64,000 bases of DNA from CAYQDB01 sp964416195 (GTDB lineage Bacteria > Zixibacteria > MSB-5A5 > GN15 > FEB-12): positions 62,001 through 126,000 of the forward strand of contig CAYQDB010000006.1 of assembly GCA_964416195.1 (NCBI GenBank), in the 5' to 3' direction. Positions 1-9,000 of this stretch are shown here, in pieces. The stretch's first letter is position 1. Each line of letters starts with the position of its first letter. Made by a program: the position numbers and the translations under genes. The notes under the pieces were generated by a model. That model did no database searches and had not been told where the DNA came from. It was given only the letters and a program-made list of their open reading frames with translations.

Positions 1-405
1 GAAATCTATTCCACCAAACGCGAACAGATAGCAAGTGAGGTCGTTGAAGCTCTTCGAGGCGCTATGACCGACAAATTCATCATGATCGAAAACGTCCTCA
101 TTCGTGACGTACTGATTCCGCCTGAAATATCGAAAGCCATCAATCTCAAGCTGACCATGGACCAGGAAGCCCAGCGCATGCAGTTTACCATCGAGAAGGA
201 AAAACGGGAGGCGGAAAGAAAGCGCATCGAGGCCAAGGGGATTTCCGACTTTCAAAAGATCGTCAGCGCCGGCATCACGTCTTCCCTGCTGAAATGGAAG
301 GGAATTGAAGCAACCCTGGAAATCGCCAAATCCCCTAACACCAAAGTGGTCATTGTCGGCAATGACGCCGGAAGTCTGCCGATTATTCTTGGAGGCGAGA
401 AATAG
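1..405 (+). CDS. Prohibitin / SPFH-domain protein, C-terminal part (5' end outside window)
   Basis: The open frame is already running at base 1 and continues without a break to the TAG at 403-405, so only the C-terminal ~134 residues are present. The visible part has the end of an SPFH (band 7) domain (EIYSTKREQIASEVVEALR, then IMIENVLIRDVLIPPEISKAI) and a charged helical tail (EKEKREAERKRIEAKGI), as in bacterial and mitochondrial prohibitins. Such proteins form membrane-anchored ring complexes that scaffold membrane domains and modulate FtsH-type proteases. The anchor and first half lie outside the window. The ATG at 64 is internal to the family domain and is unlikely to be the start. Confidence 0.85.
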   Translation, partial: EIYSTKREQIASEVVEALRGAMTDKFIMIENVLIRDVLIPPEISKAINLKLTMDQEAQRMQFTIEKEKREAERKRIEAKGISDFQKIVSAGITSSLLKWKGIEATLEIAKSPNTKVVIVGNDAGSLPIILGGEK

Positions 406-457
406 GCCGCGAAGTGGCCGCAAGGTGGCTTTTGTAATAAGTTGGAATCGCAGGTGG

Positions 458-475
458 CCCACCGCTTGCGGTGGG
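458..475. repeat. CCCACCGC/GCGGTGGG palindrome, copy 1
   Basis: Perfect 8-bp inverted repeat with a TT centre. A sister copy with one compensated change (CCCACAGC-TT-GCTGTGGG) lies at 61057-61074, 60 kb away. The matched change on both arms suggests that the hairpin itself is maintained. Confidence 0.7.
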
Positions 476-675
476 TTTACCGGTGACTTTTGTACTGAGT
501 TACATTGTGGTTGGCGGACGTCCTGAGGCTGTCTCATAAGTCGACAGAGTAGCGTAGGGGCGGGGCTCGTCTCCGCCCAGCCCGATGGCTTGTGGCGACA
601 CAAGGCCGCCACCTACGCGGGTCCACACCACTTATGGGGCAACCTCTTCTCGTGCGTCAACTCAATTGAGGATGG

Positions 676-695
676 GGCAGATGTGGACATCTGCC
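676..695. repeat. GGCAGATGT palindromic repeat, copy 1
   Basis: Perfect 9-bp inverted repeat GGCAGATGT-GG-ACATCTGCC. The similarity to copy 2 (11661-11680) extends outside the palindrome (ATGG before; GCCCAC and AAAT after), so these are copies of a longer dispersed unit. A third copy is at 61266-61285. Confidence 0.8.
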
Positions 696-744
696 GCCCA
701 CAAAATCATGTGTAGCCTCCTGGCATCAACTTTTGTGTTTTTGT

Positions 745-2277
745 TTACGGACACGGTGGGGGGGTATCGCCGCTATTGAATAAGTAGTTAACCAGGTAGG
801 TCAAATCGGCAACGTCGATTGGTCCGCCTTGGCCAGAACTACCGTCAATATTGCCTTCTTCAACGCAGGGGGGAAGATAACCACACTGAAACAGGTAATT
901 GACAAGATAGGTCAAATCAGCCACATCAATTGGTCCACCGATACTAGTGATACCATCTACGTTCCCTCTGTTTTGACAAGGGCCCTCGTAATAACATTCC
1001 GTATAACCAGTTGCCCATCTCACCCGATTATCTAGTGTGTCGTCGCCTCTTCCCCCGTATGCCGAGTAGTAGAGACCTAATGTGTGTTCCTGCTCCTTAC
1101 TATCAATCCATATTCCACAAGACCTGTAGATAAGTTCATTTGCCCAATGGGCACATGTGGAAGCCTTGAGAAGAGGATCAGCCCGAGTTGTAAAACTCTT
1201 GCCTGTGTCTGTGCTGATTGCAATGTGCAACCAAGCAGGGCTTCCATGTGCTCCTATTCTCGTTTCTGTAACGAGCGTTAGATAGTTATTTGCGTCATAT
1301 GGCAAGACTGATAAGTGCCATATATCTCTTGATGAAGGGTCAGAGGGAAGCCAGTTACATGTTTGCACAGTATCCCAAGGGCCCTCCGGATTATCCGCTT
1401 CCCACAATGTTACAAAGTTATGCTCATTAACCCATTGTGTGTTACCAGGATTGCAAACAGGCAAATAAATGCCAGTCTCAACTGTCCACATCCTGTATTG
1501 CCCGACCGGGTCCAAAACCACAGCTGGAGACAGAAGATCGAAACCTTGGGCAGCTCTGACATTATTTCCATGATGACTAAGGCAATCGGCGCCCGTCACT
1601 GGCCCGACAATCGTGTCGGCCTTGCTCGCAGGGGCATAGGCTTCGTTTTTCCCGTGCCAATCTACCCCGTTGGTTGTGTAGACACCAAAAATGAAATTGG
1701 TGTCGGAGCAACAGCCAATGGTCTGCGTTTTCCCTCTGAAAAAGAGCCACAGCTCTCCAGTATGGGACATAAACAGCTCACAATCGGACAGGTAAGTAAC
1801 AGCGAAGTCTTCCCTCGTGAAGATCGGGTTGTGCAGAGTGTCGTCCCCAACTATGACCTCAGTCCAATTTATATTGTCATTACTCACATATATACAGGGA
1901 TTCTCATATGTTCCTCCCTGACCAAGGTATGTTCCAGCAAACCAATATCGATATCCGAGAAAACCTTCCGGTATAAAAACAACTGACGGATGCATAATTT
2001 CCCATTGGTCCAACTGTAAACCACTATTGTTCGTATCCCCTTCATGCCATAGGCACTCTGGTATTCTGATATCGAGCCATGTCGGCGCATGATTTGCTCG
2101 GAGCAGCAGGAGATTTGTGTCTTGGGCAACTACTCCATCTGGCGCTTGTATACTCTCTTTCTGGCTTGCAATGTAGGGTTTATTGCCCTTAGTGGTAGTA
2201 ACTGCGATCCGTTCGCCTGCCAATGCACCTAAACAGAAAGCAATAATCAAGACTATAATCACTAATGTTATTCTCAT
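745..2277 (-). CDS. Secreted beta-propeller-like protein with two dockerin-like repeats
   Basis: 510 aa. Residues 1-20 form a signal peptide (hydrophobic ITLVIIVLIIAFCLGALAGE). The middle (about 50-430) has repeated W/Y-rich blades (STDTGKSF, VYTTNGVDWHG, YVSNDNINWTE) like sialidase or GH32/GH43 five-bladed propellers; no catalytic set could be assigned. Residues 434-510 hold two dockerin type I-like calcium-binding repeats, each GNxDG...GGPIDVADLTYLVNYLF, joined by a Pro/Cys-rich linker. Unlike its neighbours it has no NYPNPFN sorting domain, so the dockerin is the likely attachment device. Possible roles are glycan hydrolysis or binding at the cell surface; the substrate is unknown. No good ribosome-binding site is seen before the ATG. 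Confidence 0.75.
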   Translation of the reverse strand: MRITLVIIVLIIAFCLGALAGERIAVTTTKGNKPYIASQKESIQAPDGVVAQDTNLLLLRANHAPTWLDIRIPECLWHEGDTNNSGLQLDQWEIMHPSVVFIPEGFLGYRYWFAGTYLGQGGTYENPCIYVSNDNINWTEVIVGDDTLHNPIFTREDFAVTYLSDCELFMSHTGELWLFFRGKTQTIGCCSDTNFIFGVYTTNGVDWHGKNEAYAPASKADTIVGPVTGADCLSHHGNNVRAAQGFDLLSPAVVLDPVGQYRMWTVETGIYLPVCNPGNTQWVNEHNFVTLWEADNPEGPWDTVQTCNWLPSDPSSRDIWHLSVLPYDANNYLTLVTETRIGAHGSPAWLHIAISTDTGKSFTTRADPLLKASTCAHWANELIYRSCGIWIDSKEQEHTLGLYYSAYGGRGDDTLDNRVRWATGYTECYYEGPCQNRGNVDGITSIGGPIDVADLTYLVNYLFQCGYLPPCVEEGNIDGSSGQGGPIDVADLTYLVNYLFNSGDTPPPCP

Positions 2278-2346
2278 GAGCTGAAACTGCCAGTTAGCAA
2301 GTACGTATTCAGGATAGTATAAATATAACGGGTTTTGTTGCTTTTT

Positions 2347-5300
2347 CTACTTCAAAAATATCATTTTCTTGGCGTCTGTTTTATTGTCCGCTTTCAGACG
2401 GTAAAAGTAAATCCCTGAGGCGACAAATCTTCCCTGGCTGTCCCTGCCATCCCAGTCAATCGTATATGATCCAGCCGGCCTTGATTGGTTGAGTAGCGTG
2501 TTCACTTGCTGACCGAGGATGTTGTAAATCTCCAGTGTTACCTGGGCTGGGTTGGATAGGTCAAATGAAATCCTGGTTCCGCTGTTGAACGGGTTGGGAT
2601 AGTTCTGGTACAGGTACAGGCTTGTAGGGAGAAGCGGCGGGTTGTCGTTTGGTTGGTCCTCAGAGCGGTGTTCCATGATATAATCGATTAGTTCACGAGC
2701 GGCTGTCTCATCAATAGCCCACAGGTGGAATGAGAAAGCATACGCCTTGCCGATCGAGTGTTGGTTCATAAGGCCGCATGGCTTTCCATCCAGTTCCGAT
2801 GTGTTGGGGTACAGAGAGCCGTATCGGTACAGTACTTCAGCTCTCTGATTGGGTCTGAATGCCCCAGTAAGCGGGAGGACGCTGTCAGTTACGAACAATT
2901 GCCGAAAGAAAGTCCGCAGGCGGTGGCTGGTGTTGGAATCGAGAGGAAGATATGGCAGTCCCTCGTCAACGGGAATGGCTCTGTTAAAACCGGCTAAACT
3001 GTCGACAGCATTATAGACATTGTAATTGTTTTTCCAGGTTTTCAAATAGGTTGACTCTAGGCCGAAGTAGTAAGATTCAAAAGAGCCTGGATCATACAGC
3101 ACCGTATCATCGTATGACATCAGATGGATCTCTTCGTGGCCCGGAGGCGTGCCAAAATAGGCCAGATCGTGCCCGGAGTCCAAAATCCGAGTTAACAGTT
3201 TGTGAACGGGTTCCGTTTTCGGAGTCAGTATTCTCGGCGACGGGAATTCCTCCACAATGACTACCTTGTATCGGGCAAGATCCCGCCAGTCAGTGCAGTA
3301 CCCGGTGCCACAATTTGATGAGAGTAGGTTGGAATCCCTCCAGTTGTAAATGTCGAATTCATACCCAGTCAGAGTGCGGTTGTAGAAATCGATCATTGAG
3401 TCAACGTAGATATAATCATGTGGTGTGAGATTTGCACCGAGAACAACGATGATGTCTTTGGTCGGGTTGGGGCCTTTCTGCGCAACGATAAGCTTAGAAT
3501 ATGGCCCCGGATAACCGAGACGCCCAACCGCCGAGATCCAGTAGATGGCCCCGTCCACTGGGTGTTGATCGGTGTAGATCGCACGATTGGAAGCAGTGGA
3601 ATCATAAGGTTCAATTTCGTAATACCAGTAGGTCACGCCATTATGTTTCCGTGAGGTTCTCGGAGCGAACGGCACAAGGGAGGAATCATCGGTTATAAAT
3701 GGACGGTAGCGGCTGTTAGCTACTGTTGTGTCCAGTGTTCTGTAAATCTTGTAGTAGCGTATGCTTGGATCTTCAGAAGGCTTCCAGGTAAGCGTCAAGC
3801 TGGAGTCCCCGTCGCGGAAAAAGGCAAACTCATGCGTCCGCTGTACCCGCTCGAGCTGCTCGTAGCCAACAACGATTGGCAGTGAAAGCATACCTTCACC
3901 GACCTCTGTTACATGGGCTATCGCTGCAAAGTAGAGCTGGCCCGGTCGCAGCAGGTCGGTTATCTCTCCAGTTGTTTGACCTGCTGGAAAATGATGGGAC
4001 CAGTTTCCCATGCCAATTGGAGCGACAGGGGGCATCATAACATAGGGACCAATAAAAAAGGAGTCATCGACCGGTTTCAAGTAGACATTATAGCCGGTCA
4101 CGTTTGGCAGTGCCCATCTGTCCCAGCTCAGCACGGCTGTATCTGCCGACACCCTGACGAGACTCAGGCCTGTCGGTGGTCTCATCGGATCCAGCACAGA
4201 CTGGGCAAAGCTCACCGCTTCCTCGGCGGTATTCCTGAGGATGTCAAAGTGGAGGTTGTAATAGAAGCCTCGATAATCGTGAGCAGAAAGATTCTTTCCA
4301 TTAGTAGGGTCTACGTGGACGAAGTCGCCGCCAAACAGGGCGAAAACGGCTCTCATGGAGCTGTCAGGCATGAGGTCAATCGGTCCTACCGAAAGGAGAA
4401 AGCGTGTGTCATACCCACCCGAGATATCCAGCGCCAGTGATCGATCGGGATAAAGCCATAGGCTGTCGGTAGAATCGATAGTGGCCGTCATTACCTGGTC
4501 GTAGTCCCATTCGTTATGGCTCATGATGTAGTACTTATTGATGTCTCCGCTCGGAACCCCAATGCCACCGGTCTGGAAGTCCCGAAATGGGTCTGCCGGT
4601 GTCCCTTTCAAGCGGGGACCAAACTCGTCCCCGTAGAACCACCAGTTGAAGTTCGTATCTCTTACGGGCGGATAAATCATGACCGGCCGAAGGGCGAGAC
4701 CGTCGATGGGGCTGAGAGAGTCTTGGAAGAAACCACCTTGTGGGTCGCCGTCATTGTCGATAATGTATCCTGTACTGATATCCCGTAACGAGCCTGTCAG
4801 ATCGTCTGAATAGCACTCGTAAGAATCTGCCTTGTCACTGCAAACGTCACCGTCGATCAGAATCCCCACATAGGCCTTCCTGATCTTGTCAGGGCCAATA
4901 TTGGTTATGATGAAATCGAGAAGCATGATATTGCGGTAGGGATTAGCATCGAGACTGTATGATTTCTGTATCACCGAGAGGTTCAGGGGGATATGGGGAC
5001 GATCGAAGAAGTCATCAACTAGGTCGGGAACACCGCTTGTAAAAGTGTCGACAAAATGGGTGCGATAAGTTGTCTCTTCCCCGACATATACAGGGCTAAT
5101 TCCTCTCCCCACTATGGGATCGTCTGGAGGGTATAACTCCCGACCCCACAAAACCATATAACCGTCCCTGGTATCCAGTGTGTAGGCTGTTGAAACGAGC
5201 GTATCATCCCCGACCATCCCACCAATCCAGAGAGCTGCTTCCCAGAGATACTCAATACCGCTGTTGATAGGAAACTCGAAGCCGGGGTTTGTCTGCCCTG

Positions 5301-5589
5301 TGATGTTGTCCTTGTACTTTCTGCAAAGTCCATAGCTGCCTACCGCTCCGGAGAATTTCGATGTTCGGTGGGTTGCTCCGACCGCCGGCCACCTGCTGAT
5401 AAAGACAGGCGATGTAATCTGTGAGGCTGCAGAGCTCTCCTGCCTGCTCTTTACATCCGCCGTGAGGGCCCCGTTGAACGGTTGCTTGTGACTATGGCTG
5501 AAGGCCGCTGGACTAACCAGCCCTGGTGCCATGGCTACCAGTAATGCAAACAAGCAAAACCTCAAGTGTTTTCCCCTGTCTGCATCCAA
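2347..5589 (-). CDS. Large secreted protein with fibronectin-III-like region and C-terminal sorting domain
   Basis: 1080 aa, TTG start. The sequence reads AAGGAGG, 8 nt, then TTG; the nearby ATG is out of frame, so the Shine-Dalgarno decides for TTG. A signal peptide (FCLFALLVAMAPGLVSPAAFS) occupies about residues 10-31. The first ~450 residues show no recognised domain. Around 470-680 lie two fibronectin III-like segments (PPTGLSLVRVSADTAVLSWDR; SSLTLTWKPSEDPSIRYYKIYR). A flavodoxin- or ThuA-like stretch follows (DIIVVLGANLTPHDYIYVDSM). The last ~85 residues are a FlgD-Ig/type A sorting domain (YQNYPNPFNSGT...WDGRDSQG...SGIYFYRLKA...KKMIFLK). It is probably exported and surface-attached or released; its function is unknown. 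It is divergent from the 1837-aa gene. Confidence 0.85.
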   Translation of the reverse strand: MDADRGKHLRFCLFALLVAMAPGLVSPAAFSHSHKQPFNGALTADVKSRQESSAASQITSPVFISRWPAVGATHRTSKFSGAVGSYGLCRKYKDNITGQTNPGFEFPINSGIEYLWEAALWIGGMVGDDTLVSTAYTLDTRDGYMVLWGRELYPPDDPIVGRGISPVYVGEETTYRTHFVDTFTSGVPDLVDDFFDRPHIPLNLSVIQKSYSLDANPYRNIMLLDFIITNIGPDKIRKAYVGILIDGDVCSDKADSYECYSDDLTGSLRDISTGYIIDNDGDPQGGFFQDSLSPIDGLALRPVMIYPPVRDTNFNWWFYGDEFGPRLKGTPADPFRDFQTGGIGVPSGDINKYYIMSHNEWDYDQVMTATIDSTDSLWLYPDRSLALDISGGYDTRFLLSVGPIDLMPDSSMRAVFALFGGDFVHVDPTNGKNLSAHDYRGFYYNLHFDILRNTAEEAVSFAQSVLDPMRPPTGLSLVRVSADTAVLSWDRWALPNVTGYNVYLKPVDDSFFIGPYVMMPPVAPIGMGNWSHHFPAGQTTGEITDLLRPGQLYFAAIAHVTEVGEGMLSLPIVVGYEQLERVQRTHEFAFFRDGDSSLTLTWKPSEDPSIRYYKIYRTLDTTVANSRYRPFITDDSSLVPFAPRTSRKHNGVTYWYYEIEPYDSTASNRAIYTDQHPVDGAIYWISAVGRLGYPGPYSKLIVAQKGPNPTKDIIVVLGANLTPHDYIYVDSMIDFYNRTLTGYEFDIYNWRDSNLLSSNCGTGYCTDWRDLARYKVVIVEEFPSPRILTPKTEPVHKLLTRILDSGHDLAYFGTPPGHEEIHLMSYDDTVLYDPGSFESYYFGLESTYLKTWKNNYNVYNAVDSLAGFNRAIPVDEGLPYLPLDSNTSHRLRTFFRQLFVTDSVLPLTGAFRPNQRAEVLYRYGSLYPNTSELDGKPCGLMNQHSIGKAYAFSFHLWAIDETAARELIDYIMEHRSEDQPNDNPPLLPTSLYLYQNYPNPFNSGTRISFDLSNPAQVTLEIYNILGQQVNTLLNQSRPAGSYTIDWDGRDSQGRFVASGIYFYRLKADNKTDAKKMIFLK

Positions 5590-6062
5590 TGTCTGTTCCT
5601 CCTTACCACCGGAATCGGTTCCGGCAAATTGCCTACAAAGCTGGCTCTTGGCTGTCAGCCAGCCGGTAGGAAGTATAAGTAATATAACACATATTTTGAC
5701 TATCAGCCTTCACAAAATAGACAGCCGGCTGCAGATTCTGTGTAATAAAATCTGTAGCCTCTACGGGCTCAAAGTGTTGGCCTGTTGGCCTGATTCTTGC
5801 ATTGAGCCAGACACAGGCTATTTTGCCTTGACTTTTGTAGTAGGAAGGCTATATTCGAGTGAGTAGCGTAAATTACCGAGTTACCGCAGCAGCTTACTGC
5901 ACAATACCTACTAGCACGGTAGAAGGCTTGATAAAAGTAGATTCTGTGTCAAAAAGGGCCGGTATGGCCTTGCTCAACATAAGTAGTATTCGCAATACCA
6001 GGATCAAGATCATTTAGTGTGACTTTCGCGCCCAAAGCACGATTTGCACATTCGGAGGAAAG
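5590..6062. other. Divergent intergenic region between two large secreted-protein genes
   Basis: 473 bp serving two genes transcribed outward. It contains the strong AAGGAGG for the minus gene at about 5598-5604, a possible sigma70 promoter for the plus gene (5828-5855), a direct duplication TGTTGGCC-TGTTGGCC near 5775-5792, an AGCCGGCT palindrome near 5723-5730, and GGAGG at about 6054 ahead of the plus ATG. No coding frame was convincing. Confidence 0.55.
5828..5855 (+). promoter_or_regulatory. Candidate sigma70-type promoter for the 1837-aa gene
   Basis: TTGACT (5828-5833), 16-nt spacer, TATATT (5850-5855): five of six matches to each consensus box. It would give a ~200-nt 5' leader. Sequence match only; the leader was not found to hold a known riboswitch. 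Confidence 0.35.
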
Positions 6063-9000
6063 ATGAAACGATTAGGGTTCGTTAGTATCTCGGCAATGCT
6101 TGTTGTGTTCTTTGCGCTGTCCCCGGTGTTTGCTACCTCGGGAAGCCAAACGGCGCCTATGGGAGATGCGTTGGGAGACAACGGCGATGAGGTATCATGT
6201 CCACCACCCCAGGTGCTTAGCTACGACTCTACTATCTACCTCTGTGACCTTGAAGAGGTCTGTTTTGATGTTGTTGGGGTCAACTCCGGTGGCGATTTGT
6301 TGGTCATTAGCCAGGTTGAGGGACCCGGTCAGTTTCAGATGCTGACCGACACCTCCGGCCAGACTTGCTTTATGCCTTACGAGGTGGATTCTGCGACTTA
6401 TCTATTTGCATATACTGTCGAGAGAAGTGGAGACGCAGCTTTGCCTCCTTGCTGTGATCGGGATACAATCCGGATAACGGTTGTTCTGAACCAGCCTCCG
6501 GAGATTGCCTGTCCCGGATCGCAAATGTTCTATGCCTGTGAACCTGACACCTTCTGTTTCACTGTCGACGCCACCGATCCCGAGCAGGGACCACTGACGT
6601 TTAATGTCCTTTCGGGAAACGCCACTATCGAGGATCGGACGGTCTGTGTGTACAGCGAGGAGTCAGCTGAGTTCGATGTCGTTATTGAAGTCGTTGACTC
6701 TTGTGATCTTACCGACACCTGTGTTGTGCTGGTATTCATTGAGGTTAACAATCCGCCGTACGTGAGTATGGCTGATGACTTTTCTGTCTTTATGTGCCAG
6801 GCGGAGACGATCTGTTTTCACGCTACCGCCGATGATCTCGACTTTGATATTGCCGATGTCTCGGTAAATTATGGAACCTATGATGCCGCCAGTGACAAGG
6901 TCTGCTTTTATGCTGATACGACCGGTGTATACACCTTGATCCTGACGGCTGTTGATACCTGCGGTGCTGCTGACAGCGACACGACCATCGTCTCGGTCAC
7001 TGTCAACGAAGCGCCGGTGGTCGATTTGGGGGATGATTTTAGTGTTTATCTCTGTGCAGAGACGGAAGTCTGCCTGGATGCCGTTATTACCGACGACAAT
7101 ATCGAAACCGTTTATATGAATTTTGGCAACTATGACCCACAGACCGGTCAGGTTTGCTTCACTGCTGATACTACTGGTAGTTATGTGATCGCGGTTCTGG
7201 CAATCGACGATTGTGGCGAGACGGCCAGTGACACCGTAGTTGTGACGGTAGCAATCGGTGAACCCCTGTTTGTCGATTTGGGGGAAGATTTTGACATCGC
7301 CCTGTGTGAGCCTACTGAGATCTGTGTGGATGTCGAGACGATTGAAGTATACAAGTCACTTTCGACCAATCTTGGAGTGTACAACGAGGATACCCGCCAG
7401 GTCTGTTTTGTCCCTGATACATCGGGCGTCTACACATTGATAGTTGAAGTAACCGACTCATGTGACTTGGTCGCCTCGGACACGGTCGACATCACGGTAA
7501 GTCTCAACAGCCCGCCGATAGTAAGCGGAATGACAGACACCGCACTATATCTGTGTTACCCTCAGCAGGTCTGTCTGCCGGTAAATGTGTTTGACCCTGA
7601 TGGCGATATCGAGAGTATCTCGGTAAACTACAATGGTCAATACGAGGATGGCCTTGTCTGTTTTGTCCCCTATGACAGCGGTCACTACGAGCTCATCGTC
7701 ACTGCTATGGATAGTTGCGGGCATGTTGCTGCCGATACGGCGATGGTTGTCATAGAGACCGATCAGGGGATTTCGATTGAGTGTCCCAACGACACGACCA
7801 TTTTCACCTGCCAATTGGTAGATACGTTCTGCTTGCCCATTTTCGGTATACCGGAGAACGCCGAGGTGGAAGTGCTGGGGATTAACACCTGGTACGATGC
7901 ACGGACGGAGACGATATGTTTCTGGTCTGAGTGTTCAAACACTAATCATATCACGGTTGATGTTTCCACTCCATGCAATACCTATAGTTGTGAGTTTTTT
8001 GTTACAATCGCGTGCAATACCGACCCGCTGGTAATCCTGCCGCCGGACACAACGATCGCTTCATGTGAGATGGAAGAGATCTGCCTGCCGGTGGGCGCCA
8101 GTGACGCCGAAGGCAATCTGGCGGATGTCATTGTTGAGGGAGCGCTTTATAATCCTATAACGAGCCAGGTTTGCTTCACGCCGGATACGCTGGGGACATA
8201 TGTCATTCGAGTGACGGCCGTGGACTCCTGTGAGGCATCCGACTGGGATGAGATCGCCGTGAACGTTGTGCTCAACAGCGCTCCATATATCACGTATGTT
8301 TTGGAAGATTCTGTTTTTTCTCAGTGTGCCCTCGAGGAGATATGTCTGCCGGTTGACATTGGCGACGTGGATGGCAATCTGACCGATGTGACGACCTCAC
8401 TCGGTTTTTACGACGCCGAGGCTGACCAGGTCTGCTTTACACCTGACAGTGCCGGGCGTTTCTGCATTGAAATTATCGCTACTGACGCATGCGGTCTGGC
8501 GGATACCGCCGAACCATGCATTATCGTGGAGACAGGAGACTATGTGCAGATTGATTGTCCCGTCACGTTTAAGCCTATCGATATTTTCCTCTGCGAACCG
8601 GGTGAGGCCTGCTGGCCGCTGAACATAATAGGGGACAGTTTCCAGGTTGAAACAAGTTACGGCACGTGGGCGAACGGCGAGCTCTGTTTCTATGCTGACA
8701 CCTCCGGTTATTATGGTATCGAGGTAATTGCCGTCGCCGAGTGCAACAGCGACACCTGCTACATCGATTTTGATGTCTGGATATCTGAGGAAGTGGACAT
8801 CTCCTGCCCAGCTGATACGAGTGTTGTTCTGTGCGAACCCGACACGCTCTGCCGGCAATATACGGTCTTATCCAACGTCGATTCGGTGACGGTTACGGCA
8901 CCGGCATTTCTCAGCGGGGAGGAGGTTTGTGTGCCTTTGCTGCAACCGGACGACTACGTAATAACTATGACGGCATATGGTGAGTGCGGAACTGCTGCCT

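Larger units (their letters stand above)
406..744. other. Gene-free stretch rich in short palindromes
   Basis: No convincing gene. It holds a perfect CCCACCGC-TT-GCGGTGGG hairpin (458-475) with no poly-T tail, a GGGCGG...CCGCCC hairpin around 555-580, a GGC-TTGTG...CACAA-GGCC hairpin around 586-606, and one copy of the GGCAGATGT palindrome (676-695). Short open frames here are low-complexity shadows of these repeats. Confidence 0.6.

Noticed and set aside
458..475. Terminator for the prohibitin gene
   Set aside because: Strong hairpin but no T-run; a related palindrome occurs elsewhere, so it is classed as a repeat.
1363..1986. 207-codon frame opposite the propeller-dockerin gene
   Set aside because: No domain; opposite a gene with a signal peptide and dockerin repeats in frame.
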